A stretch of DNA of 21,695 bases from NCBI GenBank assembly GCA_002308435.1, contig DBUY01000025.1:8116-29810 (forward strand), written 5' to 3'. The position numbers and the translations under genes were made by a program. Of this stretch, positions 13,684 to 21,695 are shown in pieces; positions within the stretch are counted from its first letter, which is position 1, and the number at the start of each line of letters is the position of its first letter. Below the pieces are notes generated by a model. The model was not told the origin of the DNA. It made no database searches and worked only from the letters and a program-made list of their open reading frames with translations. This stretch comes from Proteobacteria bacterium UBA1278. GTDB lineage: Bacteria > Pseudomonadota > Gammaproteobacteria > Comchoanobacterales > Comchoanobacteraceae.

Positions 13684-16095
13684 TTACAAGACGAGATTAA
13701 TGAGCTTATTTGGGACATAAATTGTTTTTTTAATCGAGTCTCGTTTTTCGTATTGTTTTTTGAGTGTATCGTCTCTCTCCAATGCATCCATCACATCTGT
13801 TTCCGTCGCGCCACTGTTTATCTTGATAATGCCTTTCTTTTTACCATTGATTTGTACGACAATAATAGTTTCACTGGCTTGATTGATGATTTCGTCATCT
13901 GCTGTTGGCCATGTTGCCTTGGCAATATCATCACCGTAGTTGAGTGTTTGCCAGAGATTATGTGTAATATGTGGCGTTATCGGGTTCAGAACACGCAATA
14001 GAATTGAGAAGGCGTCACGAAGATATCCATCTCCATCCGGTTGCCCTTGTAATTTGGTGACACTTTGAAAAAGCTTCATCGCGCCTGATGCCACTGTGTT
14101 GAGCTGGATATGATTCGCGTCACGCTGTATCGTGTTCAGTTCCTTGTGGATATCAATCAATATTTGCAGTGTGCCTTTGGCAAATTTTTGATCGCTGTGT
14201 GGCGCAGTCATGAGTTGATCTCGGTGTATATCAGTGAAGGCCCACACTCTCTTCAAAAATCGATAGCATCCCTCAATTGCACCATCAGACCACTCCAGGT
14301 CTTGAGTTGGCGGTGCTGCGAAGATGACAAACAAACGAATTGTATCTGCGCCATACTCCTGAATCAGTGTGTCTGGTGAGACCACATTGCCTTTTGATTT
14401 GGACATTTTTGCCCCATCTTTTAGCACCATGCCTTGTGATAATAGCCGCGTAAATGGTTCATTGACACTGGTCAGTTCTAAATCAGCGAGAACTTTTTGC
14501 ATGAATCTCGCATAGAGTAAATGTAATATTGCATGCTCAATGCCCCCAATGTATAGATCGACGCCTAGCCAATTATCGTTAACTCGGGTGCAAATGCCAC
14601 CCTGTCCCTGATTAATGAAATAATGATAATACCACGATGAGTCCACAAATGTGTCAAATGTGTCTGTCTCTCTGGTTGCTGGGCCGCCACAGTGTGGGCA
14701 GGTGGTTTCGTAAAATGATTGACAGTTTTTGAGTATGGCCTCACCGTATTGATAATCGACATCTTCAGGTAGTTTAACGGGCAGGTTGTCCTCACTTTCA
14801 GGAACTTCTCCGCATTTTGGACAATGGATAATGGGTATTGGAACTCCCCAATAGCGCTGTCTTGATATACCCCAGTCGCGCAAGCGATAGGTCGTCTTTC
14901 TTTTTCCCATCTTTAGCTTTTCAAGCTGATTAATGATCTTTTCGCATGCATCTGCTTGTGATAGTCCAGTGTGTGTGCCAGCGTCAATGAGCTTTTGTTG
15001 ATCATCGTAGACGTCTTTGACGGGTAGTTGATACTTACTTGCAAAGGCGTGGTCGCGCTCATCCTCGGCTGGAACGGCCATAATCGCACCTGTCCCGTAA
15101 CTCATGAGAATATAATTCGCAATCCAAATGGGTATTTCAGATTGATCAATCGGATTGATCGCAGTCAATGGAGTTGCAATTCCTTTCTTTTCAGCAGTCT
15201 GAATATCGGCTTCGGCGGTTGATTGTTTTTTGCAGTCATCGATAAATGATTGGATGGCAGGATTCGATTTACCCAACGTTTGTGCAATAGGGTGGTCTGC
15301 CGCAATGGCCATAAACGTTGCTCCATAAAGCGTATCGGCGCGTGTTGTGAAGACGGTCAGTTTCTCATTGCTATTTTTAATTGGGAAGGTAATCTGAGCT
15401 CCCCGTGAGCGGCCAATCCAGTTTTTTTGCATTGTTTTTACAGCATCAGGCCAATTGTCAAGTGTGTCGAGATCATCATCTAAGCGATTGGCATAATCGG
15501 TAATACGACAAAACCATTGCGCGATCTCTTTTTGTTCTACAACCGCGTTTGAACGCCAGCCTCTACCATTGACAACCTGTTCATTAGCCAATACGGTTTG
15601 GTCGACCGGGTCCCAGTTGACAATGGCATTTTTCTTATAGACAAGCCCTTTCTCATACATCTTGAGGAACAGCCATTGTTGCCAGCGGTAGTAATCACTG
15701 TCGCATGTTGCAAACTCTCTAGACCAATCGAATGCAAACCCAATACGTTGTAGCTGCTCCCTCATATGCCGCATATTTTCGCGTGTCCACTCAGCGGGAT
15801 GACTCTTGTGTTTGATGGCGGCGTTCTCGGCAGGTAAGCCGAAGCTATCCCAACCCATCGGTTGTAAGACGTTATAGCCCTGCATAATTTTGATTCGTGT
15901 TTTCACATCGCCGATGGTGTAATTACGGACATGCCCCATGTGGATGTTACCACTTGTATACGGAAACATACTCAGGCAATAGTAGTTCTGATCTCGTCGA
16001 TTGTTACTATCGGTCTTTGTTTTGAATGTTTGCTCTGTGTGCCAAAAGGATTGTGCTGCCTTTTCTATGGTGTCGGGCCGATAGTGATTTGACAT
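13684..16095 (-). CDS. leuS: Leucyl-tRNA synthetase
   Basis: An 803-residue class I synthetase charging tRNA-Leu. HIGH motif is HMGH (52-55) and KMSKS is at 563-567. The editing domain is present: TTRADTLYGATF and GTGAIMAVPAEDERDHAFAS, with the key Asp residues kept although the His before them is Glu. Zinc-type Cys pairs occur at CPKCGE and CPHCGG. The segment SQGMVLKDGAKMSKSKGN is short: the leucine-specific insertion found just before KMSKS in E. coli LeuRS is absent, which explains much of the shorter length (E. coli has 860). The C-terminal tRNA-binding piece (VVQINGKKKGIIKI) is intact. It lies 61 bases downstream of ybeX; lptE and holA, the usual neighbours, do not follow. Confidence 0.96.
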   Translation of the reverse strand: MSNHYRPDTIEKAAQSFWHTEQTFKTKTDSNNRRDQNYYCLSMFPYTSGNIHMGHVRNYTIGDVKTRIKIMQGYNVLQPMGWDSFGLPAENAAIKHKSHPAEWTRENMRHMREQLQRIGFAFDWSREFATCDSDYYRWQQWLFLKMYEKGLVYKKNAIVNWDPVDQTVLANEQVVNGRGWRSNAVVEQKEIAQWFCRITDYANRLDDDLDTLDNWPDAVKTMQKNWIGRSRGAQITFPIKNSNEKLTVFTTRADTLYGATFMAIAADHPIAQTLGKSNPAIQSFIDDCKKQSTAEADIQTAEKKGIATPLTAINPIDQSEIPIWIANYILMSYGTGAIMAVPAEDERDHAFASKYQLPVKDVYDDQQKLIDAGTHTGLSQADACEKIINQLEKLKMGKRKTTYRLRDWGISRQRYWGVPIPIIHCPKCGEVPESEDNLPVKLPEDVDYQYGEAILKNCQSFYETTCPHCGGPATRETDTFDTFVDSSWYYHYFINQGQGGICTRVNDNWLGVDLYIGGIEHAILHLLYARFMQKVLADLELTSVNEPFTRLLSQGMVLKDGAKMSKSKGNVVSPDTLIQEYGADTIRLFVIFAAPPTQDLEWSDGAIEGCYRFLKRVWAFTDIHRDQLMTAPHSDQKFAKGTLQILIDIHKELNTIQRDANHIQLNTVASGAMKLFQSVTKLQGQPDGDGYLRDAFSILLRVLNPITPHITHNLWQTLNYGDDIAKATWPTADDEIINQASETIIVVQINGKKKGIIKINSGATETDVMDALERDDTLKKQYEKRDSIKKTIYVPNKLINLVL

Positions 16096-16156
16096 TACTC
16101 ATACTTGTAGTGGATGTTCCGTATTATAAACAGCCACGGTGAGTGCATCAATCTCT

Positions 16157-17008
16157 TTATGTATTTTCTGACTGATTAGTCTCTGATTTCTTAAGTTTTT
16201 TCACTAATAGCCACTTAATTTGTCGCTCACTTGCTGAACGTATTATAAATTCAAATTGTTTGATGGTTAACTTTTCGCCTTTTGACGGGATATAGCCAAG
16301 ATATTTTAGAACAAGGCCGCCAATGGTATCGATATCGTCATCCATTAATTGGCATTTAAAATGTTGATTAAAGGCTTCGATTGGAGTGATGCCTTCAACT
16401 GCATAATAACCATTATTCTCTTTAACAATGTTTTTTCCGATATGCTGTGGATCATGTTCGTCTTCGATTTCTCCTGTGATTTGCTCAATTACGTCTTCAA
16501 TGGTTATCACGCCGGTAAAGTCACCATACTCATTGATAACAATCGCCATGTGCTGATGCTTACGCTGAAACTCTGCGAGTAGATTATTCAATTTTTTATT
16601 TTCTGGAATAAAAAGGGCTTTCCTCACTAGGTCTAGAGCACTTTTCTTGCTTCGACTGACAACGAGATCTTTGGCAAGTAATATCCCGAGGACTTTCTTA
16701 TTGTCTTTATCAACAACAGGAAATCGAGAATGCCCAGATTTTCTGATCAGCTTTTTGATGTGATCAAGCGAATCGCTGTCTTGGATGACATCAACCGCCG
16801 ATCGGGTTATCATGATATCCTCAGCGGCCTTTTGCTCCAAATCGAGTATTCGTATGAGCTGTTGCCCCTCGTATGAATCGATCACTTTTTGTGATATTGC
16901 CTGATTACAGTAGTCGCGAAACATGTCTTTGTTTGAGGGCTGTCGCAGATAGCCAAGTATGCTTGCAATCTTGTCAATAATAGATGACGGGGTTTTTCCG
17001 CTTGACAT
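16157..17008 (-). CDS. ybeX: YbeX/CorC-type CBS domain protein
   Basis: A 283-residue cytosolic protein of the CorC/YbeX family, with two CBS domains (about 64-125 with IMITRSAVDVI and GHSRFPVVD, and 130-185 with HMAIVINEYGDFTGVITIED) and a C-terminal CorC/HlyC transporter-associated domain (about 200-275). It lacks the membrane domain of full CorB/CNNM proteins. The family is linked to magnesium handling and, for YbeX, to ribosome function. Its ATG overlaps the stop of ybeZ in a TGATG arrangement (one shared base), implying translational coupling. In most gammaproteobacteria ybeY lies between these two genes; it is absent here, and lnt, which usually follows, is also missing. Confidence 0.92.
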   Translation of the reverse strand: MSSGKTPSSIIDKIASILGYLRQPSNKDMFRDYCNQAISQKVIDSYEGQQLIRILDLEQKAAEDIMITRSAVDVIQDSDSLDHIKKLIRKSGHSRFPVVDKDNKKVLGILLAKDLVVSRSKKSALDLVRKALFIPENKKLNNLLAEFQRKHQHMAIVINEYGDFTGVITIEDVIEQITGEIEDEHDPQHIGKNIVKENNGYYAVEGITPIEAFNQHFKCQLMDDDIDTIGGLVLKYLGYIPSKGEKLTIKQFEFIIRSASERQIKWLLVKKLKKSETNQSENT

Positions 17009-17964
17009 CAGTGATGATCCTGTTCATATGCTTGGATTATTTCTTGAATGAGACGATGCCTAACGACGTGGCTATTATCAAAGGTTGTATGGCTAATATC
17101 TCCAATTTTTTGTAATATTTTTCGGGCATGACTTAAACCAGAGGCTTGAGCCTTTGGTAAATCAATTTGGCTAGGATCTCCCGTGATGCACAACCGGCTA
17201 TTTTGGCCAATTCTTGTCAATATCATTTTCATTTGCTCTATTGTGGTGTTTTGACCTTCATCTAATATGATGAACGCGTTTGCAAGTGTTCGACCACGCA
17301 TGAATGCGAGTGGTGCAATTTCGATCACATTGTCACTCAGCAGTTTCTTACGCTTATCGCTTGGCATGAGTGCTTGTAATGAGTCGTAGAATGGTTGTAG
17401 ATAGGGGTTAAATTTCTCATTGATATCACCCGGTAAGAACCCAATACTTTCCCCTGCATTGACCGCTGGCCGGACCAGGATGATTTTTTTAATCTCGTGC
17501 TTCATGAGTGCGTCAACTGCCGCAGCGACGGCGAGGAATGTTTTTCCTGTTCCAGCTGGTCCATAAGCAAAACTGACTGTGTGATCTCGAATATTATTGA
17601 TGTATTCAATTTGACGTTTATTTTGTAAAAAAACTTGTCGATCAGGTAGTTGTATGGCAGTTACTGTGTGATTGGCCTGTTTCTTTCCAGGCTTCTGATC
17701 TGATAGGTATCTACGCACTGTGCTTGGATCTAGGGTTCGATCCGTCTCTGTATACTCGTAACATGCTCTGATTACATTGACTGCTGTTGCTACAGCGATT
17801 GTATCTCCGCTGATACTCAGGCTATTTTCGCGCTGTTTGATATCGACTTTCAGACTTTCCTCGATGATAGTGAGATGCTCGTTACAAACCCCGCACAACG
17901 CTTTTATACGTTCTGGATCGTGCGGTAAGAGTCTAAGCTTCTGTTTGCTTCTTTCTGCAGGCAA
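17008..17964 (-). CDS. ybeZ: PhoH-like ATPase YbeZ
   Basis: A 318-residue P-loop ATPase. Residues 28-70 form a KH-like N-terminal part, followed by Walker A GPAGTGKT (135-142), VRPAVNAGESIGFLPGD, Walker B FIILDEGQN (231-239; relatives usually have DEAQN) and RLCITGDPSQIDLP. YbeZ normally partners the YbeY ribonuclease in RNA and ribosome quality control. The start is TTG at 17962-17964: no ATG is available in frame near it, and GGGAG sits six bases before the TTG, so the choice is firm. The gene has its own promoter with an extended -10 element and reads on into ybeX with a one-base overlap. Confidence 0.94.
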   Translation of the reverse strand: MPAERSKQKLRLLPHDPERIKALCGVCNEHLTIIEESLKVDIKQRENSLSISGDTIAVATAVNVIRACYEYTETDRTLDPSTVRRYLSDQKPGKKQANHTVTAIQLPDRQVFLQNKRQIEYINNIRDHTVSFAYGPAGTGKTFLAVAAAVDALMKHEIKKIILVRPAVNAGESIGFLPGDINEKFNPYLQPFYDSLQALMPSDKRKKLLSDNVIEIAPLAFMRGRTLANAFIILDEGQNTTIEQMKMILTRIGQNSRLCITGDPSQIDLPKAQASGLSHARKILQKIGDISHTTFDNSHVVRHRLIQEIIQAYEQDHH

Positions 17965-17992
17965 TGGATGCTCCCTGTGCGATTACAGAGTG

Positions 17993-18002
17993 ATTATAGC
18001 AT
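17993..18002 (-). promoter_or_regulatory. Extended -10 promoter of ybeZ-ybeX
   Basis: On the minus strand TGCTATAAT gives a perfect TATAAT (17993-17998) with an upstream TG, the extended -10 form that needs little of a -35 box. No good -35 hexamer is seen. The implied leader is about 20 bases up to the TTG start at 17964. Confidence 0.6.
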
Positions 18003-18076
18003 GATGTTGATAAATATCTTGTTTTTATCGAGCTATTCGTTGCGACATATTCCAGAATAAGTGCTTAACTCTGTTC

Positions 18077-19471
18077 TTAGGCACACTCACTAGCTGAGAT
18101 GACGGGTTGCCTATTATCATGAAAGGCCGCAATGCGCCCTCGAAGGCTGTTTTCTTGTTTCTCTGTGATTTGTACACTCAACATCGTGCCTATATGTGCA
18201 GCGGTTCCTGGGAAATTGACGATTCGATTATTTTCTGTTCTACCGGAGATCTCGTTTTTGCGTTTTTTCGAGATGCCCTCAACTAAAACGGGCATTGTTT
18301 CACCGATCATCTCATTAGCGATCTGATTGGCATGGTATTTGAGACGCTGTTGCAGTCGTGCAAGACGCTCCTTCTTAGTTGATAGAGGTACTTCATCAAT
18401 CAGTTCACTCGCGGGTGTCCCTGGTCGAGGGCTGTAAATAAAACTGAACGATTGATCAAATTTGATGGTGTCAACTAACTGCATAGTTGCTTCGAAATCG
18501 GACTCTGTTTCTCCTGGGAAACCAACAATGATATCCGTTGAAACCCGAAGGTTGGGCCGTTTGTCGCGCAGACGCTCAATAATAGAAATGTAGTGCTCGA
18601 CCGTGTAGTCCCGCTTCATTTTCTTGAGGATGCGGTTACTACCACTTTGTACGGGTAGATGGAGATGATTACATAGCTTAGTCTGTGCAGGGTCGTATGC
18701 TTCGATGAGTGTCTCATCAAACGCTTGTGGATGGGAGGTCGTGAAGCGTATGCGTTCAATCCCGTTCAGTTGACTTATTGCTGTTATCAGCAATGCTAGG
18801 TTGGCTTCTGTGTCATCGTGTAATTTGCCATAATAATCATTGACGTTTTGACCCAGTAAAATGATTTCTCTTGCACCGGTTTGGACGAGACTCTTGGCTT
18901 CATGCATGACATCAGAGAAGTTTCGGGATATTTCCTCTCCTCGTGTATACGGGACAATACAATAGCTGCAAAATTTATTACAGCCCTCCATGATGGTGAG
19001 ATAGGCTGAGATATTACTTCGTGTGTTCATTGGCAAATGATCAAACTTCTCAATGGCAGGGAAACTCACATCGATTTGCTTCTGATTTGTACGACGGCAG
19101 GCACTATAGAGATCACCGAGTCTATGGATAGTTTGTGGTCCGATTACAATCTGTACGAAGGGGGCCCGTTTGAATATTTGTTCAGCTTCTTGAGAGGCAA
19201 CACAGCCGGCAACTGCAATGACAGCATTTTCTTTATAACCTAGTGATTTTTTCCATCGACCAAGTTCAGAAAATACTTTTTCCTGGGCTTTTTCACGAAT
19301 CGAACAGGTGTTGAGAATGACTAAGTCAGCTTCAGATACATTGGTTGTCGGCTGCATTTGATGTTGTTGTTGTAACTGATTACCCATCATCTCTGAGTCG
19401 CGCTCGTTCATCTGGCAACCTTGCGTTTTAATAAAGTATCTTTGTGATGATGTTTGCATCTGCCTAGCCAT
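18077..19471 (-). CDS. miaB: tRNA-2-methylthio-N6-dimethylallyladenosine synthase MiaB
   Basis: A 464-residue methylthiotransferase adding the 2-methylthio group to i6A37 of tRNAs. The N-terminal domain has its three cluster Cys (TQGCQMNERDS, ILNTCSIREKA, AVAGCVASQE), the radical SAM motif is CNKFCSYC, and a TRAM RNA-binding domain closes the protein (MPVLVEGISKK to the end). The chosen ATG (19469-19471) has GAGG six bases upstream; a GTG at 19483 is in frame but overlaps that ribosome site and is less likely. The stop of the upstream MFS gene is 23 bases away on the same strand, so the pair is probably one transcript. No miaA lies in the window. Confidence 0.95.
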   Translation of the reverse strand: MARQMQTSSQRYFIKTQGCQMNERDSEMMGNQLQQQHQMQPTTNVSEADLVILNTCSIREKAQEKVFSELGRWKKSLGYKENAVIAVAGCVASQEAEQIFKRAPFVQIVIGPQTIHRLGDLYSACRRTNQKQIDVSFPAIEKFDHLPMNTRSNISAYLTIMEGCNKFCSYCIVPYTRGEEISRNFSDVMHEAKSLVQTGAREIILLGQNVNDYYGKLHDDTEANLALLITAISQLNGIERIRFTTSHPQAFDETLIEAYDPAQTKLCNHLHLPVQSGSNRILKKMKRDYTVEHYISIIERLRDKRPNLRVSTDIIVGFPGETESDFEATMQLVDTIKFDQSFSFIYSPRPGTPASELIDEVPLSTKKERLARLQQRLKYHANQIANEMIGETMPVLVEGISKKRKNEISGRTENNRIVNFPGTAAHIGTMLSVQITEKQENSLRGRIAAFHDNRQPVISASECA

Positions 19472-19494
19472 AGATTTCCTCACTCAGCATCATA

Positions 19495-20724
19495 TTAGTT
19501 GCCTGTTTCTTCGCTATCATATTGTATTTCATCGAGTTTATAAATAAATAGATAATTGATGGCAAGCAGTGCAGGTATGATGGATAGTGCATTCCGCCAG
19601 CTGGTGAGATCATAGCTGTGTCTAGATACCTCCACGAGCTGAGCGCCAATGTAGGGTTGCAGAAAACTACTCAGGTTAACGATGAAGTTAGTCACTGCCA
19701 CGGCAGTTGCTGTTAGATGTAAGTTGACTTGCCGTGAGGCATAGACAAAAACCAATGGTTGTGCGGCAATGCCAGAGCCAACAACAAACATCAATAGCAT
19801 TGAGCTGATGACGCCAGTTTGCGCGCTGAATAGTATTGCAAGCATACCGCCTAGTGATAGGGTAGTGCCAACGATAAGTAGTCGTTTTTTGTGAGTGATT
19901 TCCCCCGCTAGCCAACCAAATAAGGGTGCAATCACACAGGCTCCCCAGAACATCATGCTGGTTATATTACCTGCGGTGATCTCGGTTGTGCCGAGATCCT
20001 GCTGGAAAAATTGAATCGCCCAAGCAACAAATAATTGGATCGGGCTGAACATCGTCATCCCAATCATACCGGCAATCCATATTTGTGGTTTTCGAAGTAC
20101 TGTCCAGATATCCTTCAGGAGCAGGGAGGCGTCAAGCGGTGTATCATCGTGTGATTCCTTATCCTCTATTGTCGCAACTGCAAGAATAAACAACACGACA
20201 CCGACAATAATGATTAAAGAGTAAAAGTAAAATTGATGATACTGGTTGAACGCTGGCGCAATTGATTCCGAAAATATTCCGCCTAGCATACCAAATGTAG
20301 TCGTTAATCCGGCCAGTAATGGATAGTATCGTTTTGGCAACCATTCACTGGCGATTTTTAGAACACTCACGAATGCAAATGCAGACCCAAATCCAATTAA
20401 CAGTCGAGCAAAAACATAGGTGTAGAAGTCACTCGTATATCCAGATAGCATCGTTCCCACAAGACAGAGTGCAATAACACTGGGTAAAATTCGCTTTGCT
20501 CCGTACTCATCAAGTAGTGGCCCGCAGAAGAGTTGCATGGGTGTATAGATCGCAAAGAAACTTAATTCGACCATGCCGAATTGATTTGGACCAATTTGTA
20601 AGCGGTTCATGATGTTATTCATCATGATGGCGGGTATGAGTTTGAGTATGAAATCGTAAAAATAGAATGATGCAGCAACGATATACATGAGCCATGCATG
20701 AGCACGGGTAATTTTTTTATTCAT
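19495..20724 (-). CDS. MFS transporter
   Basis: A 409-residue inner-membrane carrier with about 12 hydrophobic helices and a hydrophilic centre loop (EDKESHDDTPLDASLL) between the two halves. MFS marks are GPLLDEYGAKRILP between helices 2 and 3, FARLLIGFGSAFAF in helix 4 and the second-half counterpart GWLAGEITHKKRLLI. The general pattern resembles MFS carriers of Legionella and Coxiella relatives, which take up amino acids or other host metabolites, but the substrate cannot be told from sequence. A promoter lies at 20735-20762; the ATG has no strong ribosome site. It precedes miaB by 23 bases, an arrangement not typical of E. coli. Confidence 0.88.
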   Translation of the reverse strand: MNKKITRAHAWLMYIVAASFYFYDFILKLIPAIMMNNIMNRLQIGPNQFGMVELSFFAIYTPMQLFCGPLLDEYGAKRILPSVIALCLVGTMLSGYTSDFYTYVFARLLIGFGSAFAFVSVLKIASEWLPKRYYPLLAGLTTTFGMLGGIFSESIAPAFNQYHQFYFYSLIIIVGVVLFILAVATIEDKESHDDTPLDASLLLKDIWTVLRKPQIWIAGMIGMTMFSPIQLFVAWAIQFFQQDLGTTEITAGNITSMMFWGACVIAPLFGWLAGEITHKKRLLIVGTTLSLGGMLAILFSAQTGVISSMLLMFVVGSGIAAQPLVFVYASRQVNLHLTATAVAVTNFIVNLSSFLQPYIGAQLVEVSRHSYDLTSWRNALSIIPALLAINYLFIYKLDEIQYDSEETGN

Positions 20725-20734
20725 AGTGGATGTG

Positions 20735-20762
20735 TATATAACCAGTGTATAGTCTACATCAA
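20735..20762 (-). promoter_or_regulatory. Possible promoter of the MFS-miaB unit
   Basis: Minus-strand TTGATG (20757-20762; 4 of 6) and TATATA (20735-20740) are 16 bases apart; the ATG of the MFS gene is at 20724, so the leader would be very short. Confidence 0.4.
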
Positions 20763-20798
20763 ATACAGTCTGTTTTCCAGGTCGATCGATTTTGCAGG

Positions 20799-21695
20799 TT
20801 AGTCTGTGTCTTGGTTTAATCTTTCCAGCAGGATCTTGTTAGCAATCTTTGGATTGATCTTGCCTTGGCTTTTTTTCATCACTTGGCCGACAAAAAAGCC
20901 CAGTAATTTATGATTGCCATCGCGGTATTGCTGTACTTGTTTAGTGTTATTCGCTAATACGTCATCAACTATCGTGGTAATTTGAGCCGTGTCGCTAATT
21001 TCTTCAAGGCCTTCGGTTTGGATGATTGATGTTGCTGAATCACCGGATGTCCACATTTTTTCGAATATTAATTTTGCGTTATTGTTGGAGATCTTTTCTT
21101 GATCCAGTAGCTGCAGTAGTTCTGAAAGTTGTTTAGGATGTATGGGTGTTTCGCTAAACGCTTGATCAGTCTTGTTCTCTGATTCAGCAATTGGGCCGAG
21201 AATCCAGTTTGCTAATGTTTTTGGAAGGCATGCATCTTGTTGTATTACACTATCGAATAGCCCTGAGAAGGCTTTGTCTTGACTGATGACCCGGGCATCA
21301 TAGCTAGATAACTTGTATTTCTCGATGTAGCGTTTTTCTATGGCTTTTGGAGATTCGGGCATTTCCTGTCGTATTTTTTCAATATCGCTTTCGCTGATGT
21401 CAATATATGGGATGTCAGGGTCTTTGTGGTAGCGATAGTCATGTGCATCTTCTTTCCCGCGCATGAAATGCGTAACCCCTTTTGCCTCATCAAATAAACG
21501 CGTCTCTTGAGTCACTTCCTGGCCGTCTTCTAATATCTCTGCCTGTCTTTGTATTTCATAATGTAATGCTTTTTCAACGAATTTAAAGGAATTGATGTTT
21601 TTGATTTCGACTTTTGTGCCAAAAGGCGCATCTTCATGCCTTCTCAGAGAAATATTCACATCAACTCGCATGGAGCCCTCTTGCATATTTCCATC
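20799..21695 (-). CDS. gatB: Aspartyl/glutamyl-tRNA amidotransferase subunit B, C-terminal part
   Basis: The last 298 residues of GatB; the frame is open to the window edge and the gene continues beyond it (full proteins have about 475 residues). GatB is the tRNA-binding kinase subunit of GatCAB, which turns Glu-tRNA-Gln and/or Asp-tRNA-Asn into the correct amidated form. Seen here are DGNMQEGSMRVDVNIS at the edge, GTKVEIKNINSFKFVEKAL, TRLFDEAKGVTHFMRGKE, DYRYHKDPDIPYI and the tail domain ending FFVGQVMKKSQGKINPKIAN. E. coli lacks this enzyme, so its presence indicates a lineage that makes Gln-tRNA and/or Asn-tRNA indirectly. gatA and gatC would be expected just outside the window. Confidence 0.95.
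   Translation of the reverse strand, partial: DGNMQEGSMRVDVNISLRRHEDAPFGTKVEIKNINSFKFVEKALHYEIQRQAEILEDGQEVTQETRLFDEAKGVTHFMRGKEDAHDYRYHKDPDIPYIDISESDIEKIRQEMPESPKAIEKRYIEKYKLSSYDARVISQDKAFSGLFDSVIQQDACLPKTLANWILGPIAESENKTDQAFSETPIHPKQLSELLQLLDQEKISNNNAKLIFEKMWTSGDSATSIIQTEGLEEISDTAQITTIVDDVLANNTKQVQQYRDGNHKLLGFFVGQVMKKSQGKINPKIANKILLERLNQDTD

Overview
The window looks like a chromosomal segment of a host-associated gammaproteobacterium with a moderately AT-rich, shrinking genome. The housekeeping genes (yggX, trmB, hemW, tsaD, plsY, leuS, ybeX, ybeZ/phoH, miaB, gatB) are of gammaproteobacterial type. A Legionella/Coxiella-like intracellular lifestyle is suggested by two ankyrin-type proteins, an MFS transporter of the kind common in intracellular bacteria, a GatCAB amidotransferase subunit, gene losses inside a normally conserved cluster, and a decaying porin array. 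The exact taxon cannot be read from the sequence.

Layout. 1-31: 5' half of a tRNA (probably Phe) on the minus strand with its own promoter. 155-1307: minus-strand operon of an ankyrin-repeat protein and yggX, driven by a near-consensus promoter. 1522-2193: HTH plus S24-like regulator that lacks the catalytic lysine. 2264-2917: trmB. 3058-4080: second ankyrin-like protein. 4204-6911: a tandem array of TorF-type outer-membrane beta-barrel genes on the plus strand (a decayed fragment, a frameshifted copy and an intact copy). Each unit ends in a hairpin terminator, and between the units lie apparent minus-strand gene remnants. 6912-7911: gene-poor stretch with one 87-residue orphan gene preceded by an imperfect 78-bp tandem repeat. 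7912-9574: GNAT acetyltransferase and hemW, overlapping. 9679-10707: tsaD, convergent with plsY (10842-11450). 11592-13573: an unrecognised 348-residue protein, then an HSDL2-like short-chain dehydrogenase with altered catalytic residues. 13684-19471: minus-strand block MFS - miaB - phoH/ybeZ - ybeX - leuS. 20799 to the window end: the C-terminal part of gatB.

How the genes work together. The core genes serve tRNA modification (trmB, tsaD, miaB), tRNA charging (leuS, gatB), haem or radical-SAM chemistry (hemW), phospholipid synthesis (plsY) and iron/oxidative stress (yggX). The block miaB-ybeZ-ybeX-leuS is the conserved gammaproteobacterial order miaB-ybeZ-ybeY-ybeX-lnt-leuS with ybeY and lnt missing; ybeZ and ybeX now overlap by one base. 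The accessory parts (ankyrin proteins, porin array, 87- and 348-residue orphans, degenerate SDR, non-cleavable S24-like regulator) are the likely lineage-specific host-interaction content. No insertion sequence, integrase, CRISPR array or phage structural gene was seen.
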